A stretch of DNA of 64,000 bases from Sphingobacterium zeae (GCF_030818895.1 NZ_JAUTBA010000001.1:3596001-3660000); one strand, 5' to 3'; shown: positions 9,314 through 18,540, counted from the stretch's first letter. Numbers and translations: made by a program. The notes: generated by a model not told the origin, from the letters alone.

Positions 9314-10342
9314 TTACCAAATTTCAAAGGAGTCTTTTCCTTTCGGGATGTATAAATACAGCCTTAAAAAACGCGCAAAGGTACCACCTGTATCTCCTTT
9401 ATACTTACCCCAAATCGCAGAACCACCCCGGAGGCGTAAGTCCAATGAACTATGCTCCAGGCAAACGAGCTTCCCATCTCCATAAAGTTTTAAGGTAAAA
9501 TCCTTTATAGGCTCGACTTTAAAAGTAGGGTTGTCAAAATAAAACATATCTTCATTCCCACCTTCACGGACATCATTTTCATCCTGATATAAGCTTACAA
9601 TCTGCCTCACATCACTATTAAAAACTAGTGCACTATAGACATCTTTATTTTTATTTGCTATCAAATCCCTAAAATAGTTATAAGCTTCAAGTGTTTTCTC
9701 TTCAAGCACATCTTTCGATAATTTGCTTAAATCCGTTGCGTTAGCTAGCGCAGGGACTTCATACGGTACTGAAGCATCGAAAGTAACTGTATACTCATAG
9801 TATGGTAAACCTGCTCCTATAAAGGTTTTACCATCTTCTTTTTTTAAATTAGCATGGTCTATCAACTGAACTTGGTGATCAAAACCAGCAACTGTATCCC
9901 TATTATCTCTCGAGAAAAGTGTCAAATTAAATCGGGTAAACGGTGTCAATTGTTGAAACCCTTCGCCATGTTCACGTTCCGTCTGCGGGTAGAGACGATA
10001 AGTTATTTTCTGTTTTCCGGATTTAGCTATATAATTATTCAAAGTTATGGGCGACATAATACCACCATCCTGAAAATATTGAAATGCTGGGATATCATTC
10101 ACAAGGATCTCGAAAAAACACTGCTCGTGATCGATGTAAATGTAGTATAAAGGCTGTATCGGAAAATGCTTGATCATCTTTTCTTTGACGGACAGGGCAT
10201 TACCCACCGAAACAGTCGTCGGATTTGATTCTGTAATTGGTGGGTGGGCAATTTTCTCACCAGTACCGACACAAGATATTTCCAGCATGATGGTAAGCAA
10301 CATAGAAAAACTGAAATTAGTGCTATAATAATTTTTACCCAT
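9314..10342 (-). CDS. Immunity-type lipoprotein, full-length paralogue
   Basis: This 342-residue protein is a clear paralogue of the one at 11500-12504 over its whole length. Shared stretches include ITESNPT, NALSVKEK, HEQCFFEILVNDIPAF, GKTFIGAGLP and the final KGKDSFEIW. The N-terminus has a hydrophobic segment ending in a lipobox-like ISC at residue 24. Since the other copy follows an effector gene by one base, this one is probably a second immunity protein, either for a variant toxin or as an orphan acquired for defence. No catalytic motif is seen. Its divergence from the 11500 copy is much greater than that of the broken copy at 7924. Confidence 0.65.
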   Translation of the reverse strand: MGKNYYSTNFSFSMLLTIMLEISCVGTGEKIAHPPITESNPTTVSVGNALSVKEKMIKHFPIQPLYYIYIDHEQCFFEILVNDIPAFQYFQDGGIMSPITLNNYIAKSGKQKITYRLYPQTEREHGEGFQQLTPFTRFNLTLFSRDNRDTVAGFDHQVQLIDHANLKKEDGKTFIGAGLPYYEYTVTFDASVPYEVPALANATDLSKLSKDVLEEKTLEAYNYFRDLIANKNKDVYSALVFNSDVRQIVSLYQDENDVREGGNEDMFYFDNPTFKVEPIKDFTLKLYGDGKLVCLEHSSLDLRLRGGSAIWGKYKGDTGGTFARFLRLYLYIPKGKDSFEIW

Positions 10343-10431
10343 AATTTTAAACTACCAAAAATTGACGACTAAAAAATACTCAACGTTTTATTCGTATTTT
10401 CACAGAGCCAGAGGTCAATGATAAGTTCTTC

Positions 10432-10843
10432 CTATGTTTTTTTATTTTCCAAAACCATGGCGGAGTTACCATCTAGACGTACCAAACCGCACAAGCGGCC
10501 ATTAGCAGCTATTTCCAAGATACAATTTTGATCCAGTTCCATCATCTTAAATCCAGCTTCAATATCAGCTTTGATTGAATCAATTCCAATTTGCGGTATT
10601 GACGTCAACAGCCTTTACCTGATAATGAAAATTCGCCTGTGGATGGAGCGTTTGCTCACCATCTAATGGTAACGCCCTTATTTCAAGCTGCTGTTCTCCG
10701 CTTCCAAATCTCCCACCATTTAGCGGTATTTCAGATGCAACAATACCGTCAATATTCAACATAAAAACCGCAAAATTATTTACCTTATTTTGAAATTCGC
10801 ACATCGTCGCTCCAAAATCCAAGTTGTAATATGATTTTTGCAT
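10432..10843 (-). pseudogene. Frameshifted relative of the immunity-type family
   Basis: One frame runs from ATG 10843 to a TGA at 10580 (87 codons). A second frame then stays open without ATG to TAG at 10432, reading DSIKADIEAGFKMMEL and NGRLCGLVRLDGNSAMVLENKK. Together they make one protein of about 136 residues interrupted by a one-base shift near 10580-10600. The first part resembles the central domain of the neighbouring immunity lipoproteins (an SGxQxLxxRxLPL pattern followed by FHYQVKAVD against KSGKQKITYRLYPQ and FNLTLFSRD). No signal peptide is present. It could be a decayed immunity gene or a sequencing error in an intact cytoplasmic gene. Confidence 0.5.
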
Positions 10844-10848
10844 ACCTT

Positions 10849-11448
10849 CTAATCTTTAGGATATAAGCCATCTATCTGTTGCCAAATCGTAGGGATTGAA
10901 CTGTCTTTTGAGTCGTCCAGACGAGTTCCTTTCTTCACATACAGGAAATTTGAATTCAGGAAATCTTTACCATTACCATCAACAGAATGATTCGGATAGT
11001 AAAACAACCAGGCATTCAGTGACTTTAAGTCCCACAGATAAACGTCACCTGCAGAATCTTTTCTTTGTTCAAATTCAGGATAATTTTTTTTAAGAGAGGC
11101 AATCAATTCCTGAATCTCATCCTGTCTTACTGTTGTATACCTGAAGCCTAAGTATTTCTTGGACGTCCGACTGTCTACATATATTTGTATTCTATTAAAA
11201 TCTGCTACTGGCCCATTTGGATATTTATAGGTTGAAAGATCTATGTCTGCAATTTTAAAACCATCCAATTGATCTGTTTTATAGGTATAAATCCCATAAT
11301 TCGGATCTTGAAACTGTTCTAATTTATGTTCGCCGATCAATACAGTTATAGGTTGATCAAAATGCATGGACAATAAATCATTTCTGTTTTGAGAATTACA
11401 TGATGTAACACCAATAACACATAATAGCATTAATAAATTTATTTTCAT
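10849..11448 (-). CDS. Putative lipoprotein in the T6SS immunity patch
   Basis: The start at 11448 gives MKINLLMLLCVIGVTSCNSQ, a signal peptide with lipobox TSC at residue 17. A further upstream ATG at 11481 would add 11 residues that disrupt the signal and is disfavoured. The mature protein has about 180 residues, a mixed alpha/beta pattern and an acidic C-terminus; I recognise no family. The codons are in line with neighbours. Its place between immunity paralogues suggests an immunity role, but this is inference. Confidence 0.6.
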   Translation of the reverse strand: MKINLLMLLCVIGVTSCNSQNRNDLLSMHFDQPITVLIGEHKLEQFQDPNYGIYTYKTDQLDGFKIADIDLSTYKYPNGPVADFNRIQIYVDSRTSKKYLGFRYTTVRQDEIQELIASLKKNYPEFEQRKDSAGDVYLWDLKSLNAWLFYYPNHSVDGNGKDFLNSNFLYVKKGTRLDDSKDSSIPTIWQQIDGLYPKD

Positions 11449-11484
11449 AGTTGCATTATTGTGATTCATTATCATAACCATTAT

Positions 11485-11992
11485 GCCTACCTATTTTCTT
11501 TACCAAATTTCAAATGTATCTTTTCCTTTCGGTAGGTAAAGTAATATCCGCAGAAAGCGCACACGTACCCCACCCTCTTCCGCATTATATTTTCCCCAGA
11601 TGGAAGACCTTCCCTGAAGTCTTGTATCCATTGAAGTATGCTCCAAACATACAAGCTTTCCATTTCCATAGATTTTCATCGCATAATCCGCTAATGGCTC
11701 GATCTTAAAAGATGGAGTATTAAAATAAAATAAATCATCATTACCATTTTCTTTCAAATGCTCGGATGTATAGTACTCTGACTGTAATTGTCGCATATCA
11801 CTATTGAACACCAGTGAAAAGTACTGATCCTTGTTTTTATCGCTTATTAATTTTCCCAAATAGCGGTAGGCCTCCACTGTCTTCTTTTCCAATAGTTCTT
11901 TATCCATAGATTTTAAGTCAACAGCTGTTTCGAGCGATGGCGATTGTTCGTACGGTACGTTGGCATCAAATTCTAAGGTGTATTCGTAAAAT
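11485..11992. repeat. 508-bp duplicated segment, right (intact) copy
   Basis: This is the source-like copy of the duplication, lying wholly within and just after the intact lipoprotein gene. It matches 7909-8416 with about 16 differences. Beyond 11992 the gene continues normally, whereas the left copy breaks into unrelated A/T-rich sequence. Confidence 0.9.
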
Positions 11993-12504
11993 GGTAAACC
12001 TGCTCCAATAAAAGTTTTGCCGTCATCCTTTTTTAGATTGGGCTGTTCCAATATTTTCATCCGTTTATCAAAACTCGTCAGGGTATCTGCGTTATCCCGA
12101 GAATAAAGTGTTAAATTAAATCGGGTATAAGGTGTTAAAGTCTCAAATCCTTCCCCATTTTCGCGTGACGTCTGTGGGTAAAGGCGATAAGTGATTTTCT
12201 GCTTGCCCGATTTAGCGATATAATTGTTTAAAATCACAGGAGACATAATCCCACCATCCTGAAAATAACGAAATGCCGGAATATCATTGACCAATATCTC
12301 GAAAAAACACTGCTCATGATCCATGTAGACATAGTATAAAGGTTCTTTCGGAAAATGTTTAATCAATTTTTCTTTTACGGACAGGGCATTATCAGCCGTA
12401 ATCACCGTTGGATTGGATTCGGTTATGGGTGCTGTAATCATATTATTAACTTTATTTTGGCATGACAAAGTCACAAGGAGGATTAATATAAACAAGTTCT
12501 TCAT
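11500..12504 (-). CDS. Probable immunity lipoprotein for the adjacent OmpA-domain effector
   Basis: The start at 12504 is chosen because it gives MKNLFILILLVTLSCQNKVN, a signal peptide with lipobox LSC at residue 15. The longer open frame to 12786 only overlaps the effector gene. The 334-residue product contains a beta-rich central domain and a C-terminal domain ending KGKDTFEIW. It begins one base after the effector stop codon at 12506, the spacing typical of T6SS effector-immunity pairs. The residues after the lipidated cysteine are not acidic, so it should remain on the periplasmic side, where an immunity protein against a periplasmic or membrane toxin would be needed. A paralogue and a broken copy follow. 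Confidence 0.7.
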   Translation of the reverse strand: MKNLFILILLVTLSCQNKVNNMITAPITESNPTVITADNALSVKEKLIKHFPKEPLYYVYMDHEQCFFEILVNDIPAFRYFQDGGIMSPVILNNYIAKSGKQKITYRLYPQTSRENGEGFETLTPYTRFNLTLYSRDNADTLTSFDKRMKILEQPNLKKDDGKTFIGAGLPFYEYTLEFDANVPYEQSPSLETAVDLKSMDKELLEKKTVEAYRYLGKLISDKNKDQYFSLVFNSDMRQLQSEYYTSEHLKENGNDDLFYFNTPSFKIEPLADYAMKIYGNGKLVCLEHTSMDTRLQGRSSIWGKYNAEEGGVRVRFLRILLYLPKGKDTFEIW

Positions 12505-12505
12505 G

Positions 12506-15487
12506 TTATAAAAATTGAATTTTTGGCATTTTAAATGTGTGTTCACCAAACAAATTAAATTCAGTATTGATGAGATTAGCCTTTTTATTGGCAACATCCC
12601 ATGTGTCATCATCTCCACGATTGGAATCCACACCCAACTGCACACTGCCTTTAATACCCGAAAAATAAATCGTATCTTGGTAATAAAGCCCCTCGCGATC
12701 GCCTGCACTCCAAGTGCGTGTATGATTAAAATGAGATTCCATACTTGCAGAAAGAAAAGCATCGATACGGGTAGCGAAATTCCCAAAATAACGCTGGGCA
12801 GAAAAAGGATCTATAGGTACGCAGCCGACCAAGTAAACTCTACCTTTTGCTTCTAATTCGCCTTTCATTTTAATGGAAGATTCACCGATCGACTTACCGG
12901 CACTGTTATTAAAACCAGAAACGAGCTGATTTTTCACCTCGACCTTGCCATCATATTGCTCGTAGCTAGCAGGTGCGGACACTTTTAGCTGGTATTCCTG
13001 TTTAATTTCTCCTGAAAAGAAAATACTGATTTTAGCGTCTACACCTGCTTCATCTAATAATGTCTGAAATCCTTCACCTATACCATCCGTTAGTTTACCA
13101 GCTAATTTATTTCGAGCAGTTTTTTTCAAATTATCTTTTAACAAATCATCGCGATTTATTTTTTCTTTTTCTAAAGAATCGGCTAGATCTTTATCATTTT
13201 GTATAAAGGAGTTTGCCAATAAATCTTTTAATTCCAATTTCTTAGCAAACTTTATTCCGATCACAGGGTCTGCTTTGATATTAAATTGTGTGACAAAATG
13301 AACAATTTTGTTCACTTTTTCGAGGTATGAGCCATAGGTAAATGCAACTTTCGGAAATATAAAATCAAATCCGAGGTCGGTGACTTTCTTTCCGGCATCT
13401 TGCACCTTCTTAATTCCCTTAGCCAATTTTTTAAGCTTTGGAAGTTTTGTCGCTGCAGATTCTCCCATTGTCAATACCGCTATAATTATTTCGACAATCA
13501 TAACCAAAATGGTGAGCGTCAATATCCCTTTTTCAACCAGATCCTGATTACCTTGCGCATAGCTTTCTTCTTTCCCAAATTTACCTCCGCTAAAATTCCA
13601 TTTTTTTCCATAGCCTAAACCGTACATCTCAGCCTCGGACTTAAAGTACTCGATCACCAATTTCAAAAGTTCACCATGCAGGGGTCCCATCATTGGAAAA
13701 TACGCCAGCACCTTAAGATAGAGATCGATATACGGCTGTGCCTTTTCCATCAACCCCGCTACACCAATAACAATCGGCGTATCCACTGCAGTCCCGCGGC
13801 AGTTCAAAGGATATTTCCCGGTATAATCATATACTGCGTGTATAATCCATACCGCGTCCGTAAATGCATTTACGACAACAGTAGTCTGCGATTTGTCTGG
13901 AAAATAAGCACAGGAATTGATGCGTAATTCATACCGATTTGGAGTCAATGCGATCTGAGTAGGAAACATACCTGCTTCAAACGAAAACACTTTTATATTC
14001 AGCTTTTCACCTGAAATACTGATATCCTTAACCGCTTCGCGGCTTTGATTGACGTTGACTAATTCAAGGTATTTGGCTTTATTCTTATCATGCTTTTTAT
14101 CGCCCTTAAATAAGCATCCCGCCGTATCGAAGCCTTTTATATAAATAGACAGATCGGTCTGCTGCTCCATATTAGGGAGAATAGTATTATAAAAAATACG
14201 TTTGAGATTTTTCAGATCAAAGGAAATCGCCGTCTTACGGTTAATTTTATGTATCGGGCGGTCTTCATTCGTCAAATACTGGAACTGTTTGGCTTTTGAT
14301 TCACCATACGAACCTACTGTCAAACGATTGCTTACTCCATTGGTATACAGGTAGCTCAAGATGCGGTTAGCACGCTTATCGGTTAAGTTTTGATTATATT
14401 CATGGGTATTACGTATATCTGCAAAGGACTCAACCTTCGCAGATATCTGGGGATTATTTTTTAAGAATTTTACAATATTATTCAATATAGCTTTTGACTC
14501 CTGCGGCACTTCATACTGATCCGTGCCGTAAAAAAGATCAAATGAAAAGCGATAATTCTTTTCCGCTACAGCGAAAGTCTTCGGGTCTTTCTCGTTAAAT
14601 AAAATCGTCACCTTTTCGCGATCATGAACACTGATTGTCTGAAATTTACAGTGGTCATTCTTCTGCGGCTTGGCTTCATTCTCATTTACTGTGACAACTT
14701 TATTGGTCTTTGGCATCACGGGTTCTAGCCAAACGCCGACCTGGTTGAGAATATACAGATGTACTGCATGCCGTATATCTTCTTTAGGTGTGGTATCTTT
14801 AATATATCCCTTCTGCCCTTTAACCCTGATCATAATGTAAAAGCGTTCTTTGGGTTTCTTAAATCCCATTTTTGTTTTCCATCGCATGGTTTCCGAAGCA
14901 GCAATCTCCAGATTTAACTCGCCATTTTTTACAGTTCGTGTGTAGGTACCTACGAGCTGATCATCGGTGGCTGAAAACAGGTTTGCCTCACAATTATAAA
15001 TCTCCACGATACATTCATAATCATTGACACCTTCCATAACAAGATTGAGCAGTAGCGGACGGTTGAATTGTGTGGGATTGCCATTATGAATCTGTAGATT
15101 GTTGCTCGGTGTGTTTTCCTTCCAATAGGATTTCACCACGCGATAGGGCGCGTAAGCGCGAACAAATACCCCAGTAATTTCCTTATCTTTAAAGCCGGTT
15201 AAACTCGCTTCCAAATAAAACCGCGTACCCCCCGCCAAGCTCTTTGGAATTGATAAACTATAGTCGTTGAATTTTTTCTTTTGCTTAAAATAATCCACAC
15301 CTCTATTTTCCGATTGCCTGATCCAGAATACTTCACCTTTTTTTTCGGCTTCAGATGTTCCCGGAAACCATTCTGCTACCTGAAACTTGATAGCTGTAGC
15401 GGCGGGTATCACAATGACCGAACTGTTCTTGCTTATTAGCGGAGTTCCGGGGAGTACATCAATTCTCTTTACACCTTTCTTTGCCAT
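12506..15487 (-). CDS. T6SS cargo effector candidate with OmpA-like domain
   Basis: This 993-residue protein has no signal peptide. Residues about 1-290 form a beta-rich region with repeated Ig-like patterns. Residues about 310-425 form an OmpA-like peptidoglycan-binding domain, marked by YRFSFDLFYGTD, NNPQISAKVESFAD, NQNLTDKRANRILSYL and SYGESKA. After about residue 430 comes a long unrecognised region containing a hydrophobic segment near residue 665 (ILTLTILVMIVEIIIAVL). The C-terminal 250 residues are probably the toxin part, perhaps membrane-active. It follows a PAAR-like gene by nine bases and precedes a lipoprotein immunity candidate by one base. Effector status is inferred from this order; the toxic activity is unknown. 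Confidence 0.7.
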   Translation of the reverse strand: MAKKGVKRIDVLPGTPLISKNSSVIVIPAATAIKFQVAEWFPGTSEAEKKGEVFWIRQSENRGVDYFKQKKKFNDYSLSIPKSLAGGTRFYLEASLTGFKDKEITGVFVRAYAPYRVVKSYWKENTPSNNLQIHNGNPTQFNRPLLLNLVMEGVNDYECIVEIYNCEANLFSATDDQLVGTYTRTVKNGELNLEIAASETMRWKTKMGFKKPKERFYIMIRVKGQKGYIKDTTPKEDIRHAVHLYILNQVGVWLEPVMPKTNKVVTVNENEAKPQKNDHCKFQTISVHDREKVTILFNEKDPKTFAVAEKNYRFSFDLFYGTDQYEVPQESKAILNNIVKFLKNNPQISAKVESFADIRNTHEYNQNLTDKRANRILSYLYTNGVSNRLTVGSYGESKAKQFQYLTNEDRPIHKINRKTAISFDLKNLKRIFYNTILPNMEQQTDLSIYIKGFDTAGCLFKGDKKHDKNKAKYLELVNVNQSREAVKDISISGEKLNIKVFSFEAGMFPTQIALTPNRYELRINSCAYFPDKSQTTVVVNAFTDAVWIIHAVYDYTGKYPLNCRGTAVDTPIVIGVAGLMEKAQPYIDLYLKVLAYFPMMGPLHGELLKLVIEYFKSEAEMYGLGYGKKWNFSGGKFGKEESYAQGNQDLVEKGILTLTILVMIVEIIIAVLTMGESAATKLPKLKKLAKGIKKVQDAGKKVTDLGFDFIFPKVAFTYGSYLEKVNKIVHFVTQFNIKADPVIGIKFAKKLELKDLLANSFIQNDKDLADSLEKEKINRDDLLKDNLKKTARNKLAGKLTDGIGEGFQTLLDEAGVDAKISIFFSGEIKQEYQLKVSAPASYEQYDGKVEVKNQLVSGFNNSAGKSIGESSIKMKGELEAKGRVYLVGCVPIDPFSAQRYFGNFATRIDAFLSASMESHFNHTRTWSAGDREGLYYQDTIYFSGIKGSVQLGVDSNRGDDDTWDVANKKANLINTEFNLFGEHTFKMPKIQFL

Positions 15488-15496
15488 AAATACGAA

Positions 15497-15967
15497 TTAA
15501 GCATCAATAACCTCTTCTTGACTTGTTGTAGAAAGCTCATCAGGTATCTCCATTGGATTTAACTGGCTCTGTACATTCTCGTTTGCATTTTTTTTGTTCT
15601 CATCAGACGGTTCAGCCTTCTGTCCATGTTGCACAATGGATATACAGTCTTTTCCACCTATAGGGCAAGCCCCTTTGGAATCTTCCAAAAGTATCTTTCC
15701 TCCATTTTTTAAAATAATATCTTGGTAATAATTGGACCATTCGGATACCACTGCATTGCAAGGTTTGTTATTCAGCTTGGAACAAGATCCAAACATGTTC
15801 TTTTCAAACGTGGCACCTAGATCTACCGTACTCGCGATACTCTTTTTTGTGGCATTTTTATCGTTTACAAATTCCTTGGAATTCTTCAATACTTTTAATT
15901 TATCAGGGCTGGTACCGAATTTACACATACATTCGGCACCCTGTACGACTACATGTTTTTCTGCCAT
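15497..15967 (-). CDS. PAAR-like protein (DUF4280)
   Basis: This 156-residue protein opens MAEKHVVVQGAECMCKFG and contains a pattern of conserved cysteines, including GSCSKLNNKPC and GACPIGGKDC, typical of DUF4280 PAAR-like proteins. These cap the VgrG spike and link it to a cargo effector. The last 40 residues are polar and low in complexity, probably a flexible tail. It is encoded directly ahead of the OmpA-domain effector, nine bases apart, suggesting that it recruits that cargo to the T6SS tip. Confidence 0.85.
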   Translation of the reverse strand: MAEKHVVVQGAECMCKFGTSPDKLKVLKNSKEFVNDKNATKKSIASTVDLGATFEKNMFGSCSKLNNKPCNAVVSEWSNYYQDIILKNGGKILLEDSKGACPIGGKDCISIVQHGQKAEPSDENKKNANENVQSQLNPMEIPDELSTTSQEEVIDA

Positions 15968-15969
15968 AG

Positions 15970-16980
15970 TTAATCAAATAATTTCTTTAAAAAACTCCCT
16001 TGTCTTTCTTTTTCAGGTTCCGCAGCCTGAGATTGATTTGCTATAGTCCAATTATTTTTTGAAAAAAGAGCTGGATTGTCCAATTCAAAATATTTTATTC
16101 CTACAGCTATATCTTTATCATGCTCTCTAATGTTCCACTGCCCTTTGTAAGCCACTATATGATTGTGAAAAGGGTTCAATCTGATTAGTGCTTCATAATT
16201 ACCTTTATATTTCTGAATTGTTAAACCTTCGTCTTCTTTTAGCTCGCCCTGGTGGATTAACTCAATTGCTCCTTGATCGGTTGTGTGTCCGACAATAGTC
16301 TGTTGGGTAAAAAATCCCGGATTTGCGAAACTTGCAGGCAACGGAAATTTCAAATAATCCCGCCGCGTTTTATCTTCGCCATAGTTTTTAAAAATCGGAA
16401 GAAAATAGCTTTGCATAAACCAGTCCCGATAGAGCACAGCAAAAGTAAAACGGTCGAGATCGAATAAGACAGCTTCAGTTTTGAAAATATATTTGTCAAA
16501 AAATTCACCTTCAAAATAACTCGATAGATTCTTTTTCGTCTCTGTCCAGCGTTTAACTATCGCTGGGTGATTTTCTATAGCTATCGCTTCCCCAAGAGCG
16601 TTCACCCTTAGCTGAAGTGGGTAAATCACCTTTCCGGTTTCGTGTGCCAATTTGTCCATCACCAAATCGGGTTCCTTCTCATTGATCCATATATCCTCAG
16701 AACGGTTGATCTCAACAACACGATCGCCCGTAGAATGGTCATCCAAACGCGTAATTACCGTTTCAAATTTAATTTCGTTTTTTTCATCTCCCTCCGAGAA
16801 ATCTATTTGCACGCCATATTTTCGCCAACTATTGATCGGCCATTGTAGGTTCAGTTGCTGGAATTTGATTTGCTTCAATATTGGAATACTGTTCTGCTCA
16901 TTATTAGCTTCCAGCAAAGGCGATTGGTAACCAACGCCCTGGGAATCATCATCAACCAACAAACTGAATCTCTTTGTCAT
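15970..16980 (-). CDS. Unrecognised T6SS cargo-operon protein, possible adaptor
   Basis: This 336-residue protein has no signal peptide or membrane segment and matches no family that I recognise. It is rich in aromatic residues, with a conserved-looking core around YRDWFMQSYFLPIFKN and LRLNP-like strands, and ends in a basic tail SFLKKLFD. It overlaps the small gene upstream by four bases (ATGA) and ends two bases before the PAAR-like gene, so the three are translated together. That position is typical of cargo adaptors or chaperones that load an effector on the spike. The role is inferred from position only. Confidence 0.65.
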   Translation of the reverse strand: MTKRFSLLVDDDSQGVGYQSPLLEANNEQNSIPILKQIKFQQLNLQWPINSWRKYGVQIDFSEGDEKNEIKFETVITRLDDHSTGDRVVEINRSEDIWINEKEPDLVMDKLAHETGKVIYPLQLRVNALGEAIAIENHPAIVKRWTETKKNLSSYFEGEFFDKYIFKTEAVLFDLDRFTFAVLYRDWFMQSYFLPIFKNYGEDKTRRDYLKFPLPASFANPGFFTQQTIVGHTTDQGAIELIHQGELKEDEGLTIQKYKGNYEALIRLNPFHNHIVAYKGQWNIREHDKDIAVGIKYFELDNPALFSKNNWTIANQSQAAEPEKERQGSFLKKLFD

Positions 16981-17159
16981 ATTTCGCCCTCCTTGTTTCC
17001 ACGACCATGCACCCTTTTATTACTCGCCAATATCAAATTTCCTTCACGCGCTTCCGCATTGAGCTTATCAGCAAGCTTCTGTACCTTCCCAGTAACCTGT
17101 AAGTTATATTTTGCTTGCACATTTATTTTAATATTCATTGCTTGTTTTAAAATTGCCAT
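16977..17159 (-). CDS. Small basic protein of the T6SS cargo operon
   Basis: The start at 17159 (MAILKQAMNIKINVQ) is favoured over 17183 because an AGGAGGTAAT sequence, a strong Shine-Dalgarno match unusual for this phylum, lies just upstream of it. The 60-residue product is basic and mainly helical, with no signal peptide. Its stop overlaps the start of the 336-residue gene by four bases. I recognise no family. It could be a small chaperone or an accessory of the lipase upstream or the adaptor downstream. Confidence 0.6.
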   Translation of the reverse strand: MAILKQAMNIKINVQAKYNLQVTGKVQKLADKLNAEAREGNLILASNKRVHGRGNKEGEI

Positions 17160-17200
17160 ATTACCTCCTGTCCCGGATTTCAAAAAATGATATAACGTTT

Positions 17201-18535
17201 CTATTTTAACTCCACCCGTTGCCAGTTGTTATTTGGATCCATTCCGATACCTTCTCTACGCGCCGATCGATGAAAATAACCATAACGCAGGGCTTTTAGT
17301 TCATTCAAATTAGCACTTGTTAACTGTTTGCCACCGTACGGATAAGCTGCGCCGTTAAAGACATAAGCACTCAATTTGGACTTTGTGCTCTGCAGTAGCG
17401 CATGTCCGCTGATCGAATATTTAGCCTCCATTTTGCCGCGGTCCAACGCTGCACTGTTGTCTTTACCAAACTGTCCCATAAAATGTAGCGGTATAAAGCT
17501 ATATTCTTTGTGAACCATACGTTTCTCACCCCGCAATGCCCAGTACCAGCCATCGGTAATAGTCAATTCACCGGGCTTATACCAACCGTCGGCAATCAAT
17601 CTATCGCGCAGTCGCTCCAATGTACCTCTTAACATGGCCGTCTCAATTTCCTGTTTGATTTCTGGCCCACTCAGGTAGCTTCCACCGATATCGGAGTGCA
17701 CTCCTGGCAGATCCTTTTCAATTCCTTTCGGCGTACGCGTAAGCGAGAAGTTCTCCCGCATCTCATCGCGGGCCGTAAAATGCACCACATGTTGTGCCTT
17801 TCCGAGCGTATTGAGATTGAGTTCTGCGATATCGTTAGAAAAGCGCGGTATCGGAAGCTCAGAATAGGAAGCAACCGTATCAAAAATGCCGAGGAAATTA
17901 ACAATCACATGAGCAGGGTTTAAATTAATCCCTTTAAGCTTCAAGGCATAGCCAAGGTGCCCTCCTGCAGGCATTTCCTCGCGAGCAGGCATATTATCAC
18001 CGTCGTAATAAGCCGTTATTCCCTCGGCCTCTACCTTTCGGCCCTTATAGGCTGCCTTGCCGATCTCGTAGACAAAATTGCGGGCTGCCGCCGCACCGCG
18101 GCTAAAGCCGTACACATTAAAAATAATCTGCCGAAGCACTTTACCCGCATTTGCCTCAAACTCTCTTTTAATGATATCAGCGGATTGTTCACATCCTTTA
18201 CGCACCTTAAAACGGATACCCGTAAAACCCGAACCAAATGCATAGCCCATAGTCGAGTCCTTTTGGCGGTCGGTGGTTCCTATTCCCTCAATGTAGAGCC
18301 GGTTGGCATTGGTACAATTCTCCCAAAGCCGCGCTACATTAGACCAGTCATTCTGGTAGCTGGACTCATCGTCTGACTTTCCATATTTGGCGAAGGAACT
18401 ATGCCCCGTCCGGCGAGCATCCGTATTGTTTTTGTTATTTTTTGTGCCGTCAAAAAATATATCAATCGTCACGCTGTATTGCTTAGGCGTATTCCTTGGC
18501 GGTGGATTATATTCCTTAAATTCAACGTTTGCCAT
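17201..18535 (-). CDS. T6SS phospholipase effector, Tle1-like (DUF2235)
   Basis: This 444-residue protein belongs to the DUF2235 alpha/beta hydrolase family, which includes the Tle1 T6SS lipases that attack phospholipids of rival cells. The N-terminal strand IDIFFDGTKNN is typical. The nucleophile motif is GFSRG near residue 145. The catalytic aspartate is probably in GIFDTVAS near residue 217 and the histidine in GVHSDIGG near residue 280. No signal peptide is present, as expected for T6SS cargo. A DUF2931 lipoprotein precedes it by five bases and probably protects the producer. VgrG lies immediately upstream. Confidence 0.88.
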   Translation of the reverse strand: MANVEFKEYNPPPRNTPKQYSVTIDIFFDGTKNNKNNTDARRTGHSSFAKYGKSDDESSYQNDWSNVARLWENCTNANRLYIEGIGTTDRQKDSTMGYAFGSGFTGIRFKVRKGCEQSADIIKREFEANAGKVLRQIIFNVYGFSRGAAAARNFVYEIGKAAYKGRKVEAEGITAYYDGDNMPAREEMPAGGHLGYALKLKGINLNPAHVIVNFLGIFDTVASYSELPIPRFSNDIAELNLNTLGKAQHVVHFTARDEMRENFSLTRTPKGIEKDLPGVHSDIGGSYLSGPEIKQEIETAMLRGTLERLRDRLIADGWYKPGELTITDGWYWALRGEKRMVHKEYSFIPLHFMGQFGKDNSAALDRGKMEAKYSISGHALLQSTKSKLSAYVFNGAAYPYGGKQLTSANLNELKALRYGYFHRSARREGIGMDPNNNWQRVELK

Positions 18536-18540
18536 ACGAT

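Noticed and set aside
12506..12786. N-terminal extension of the immunity lipoprotein frame to 12786
   Set aside because: It overlaps the effector gene and would hide the signal peptide and lipobox that begin at 12504.
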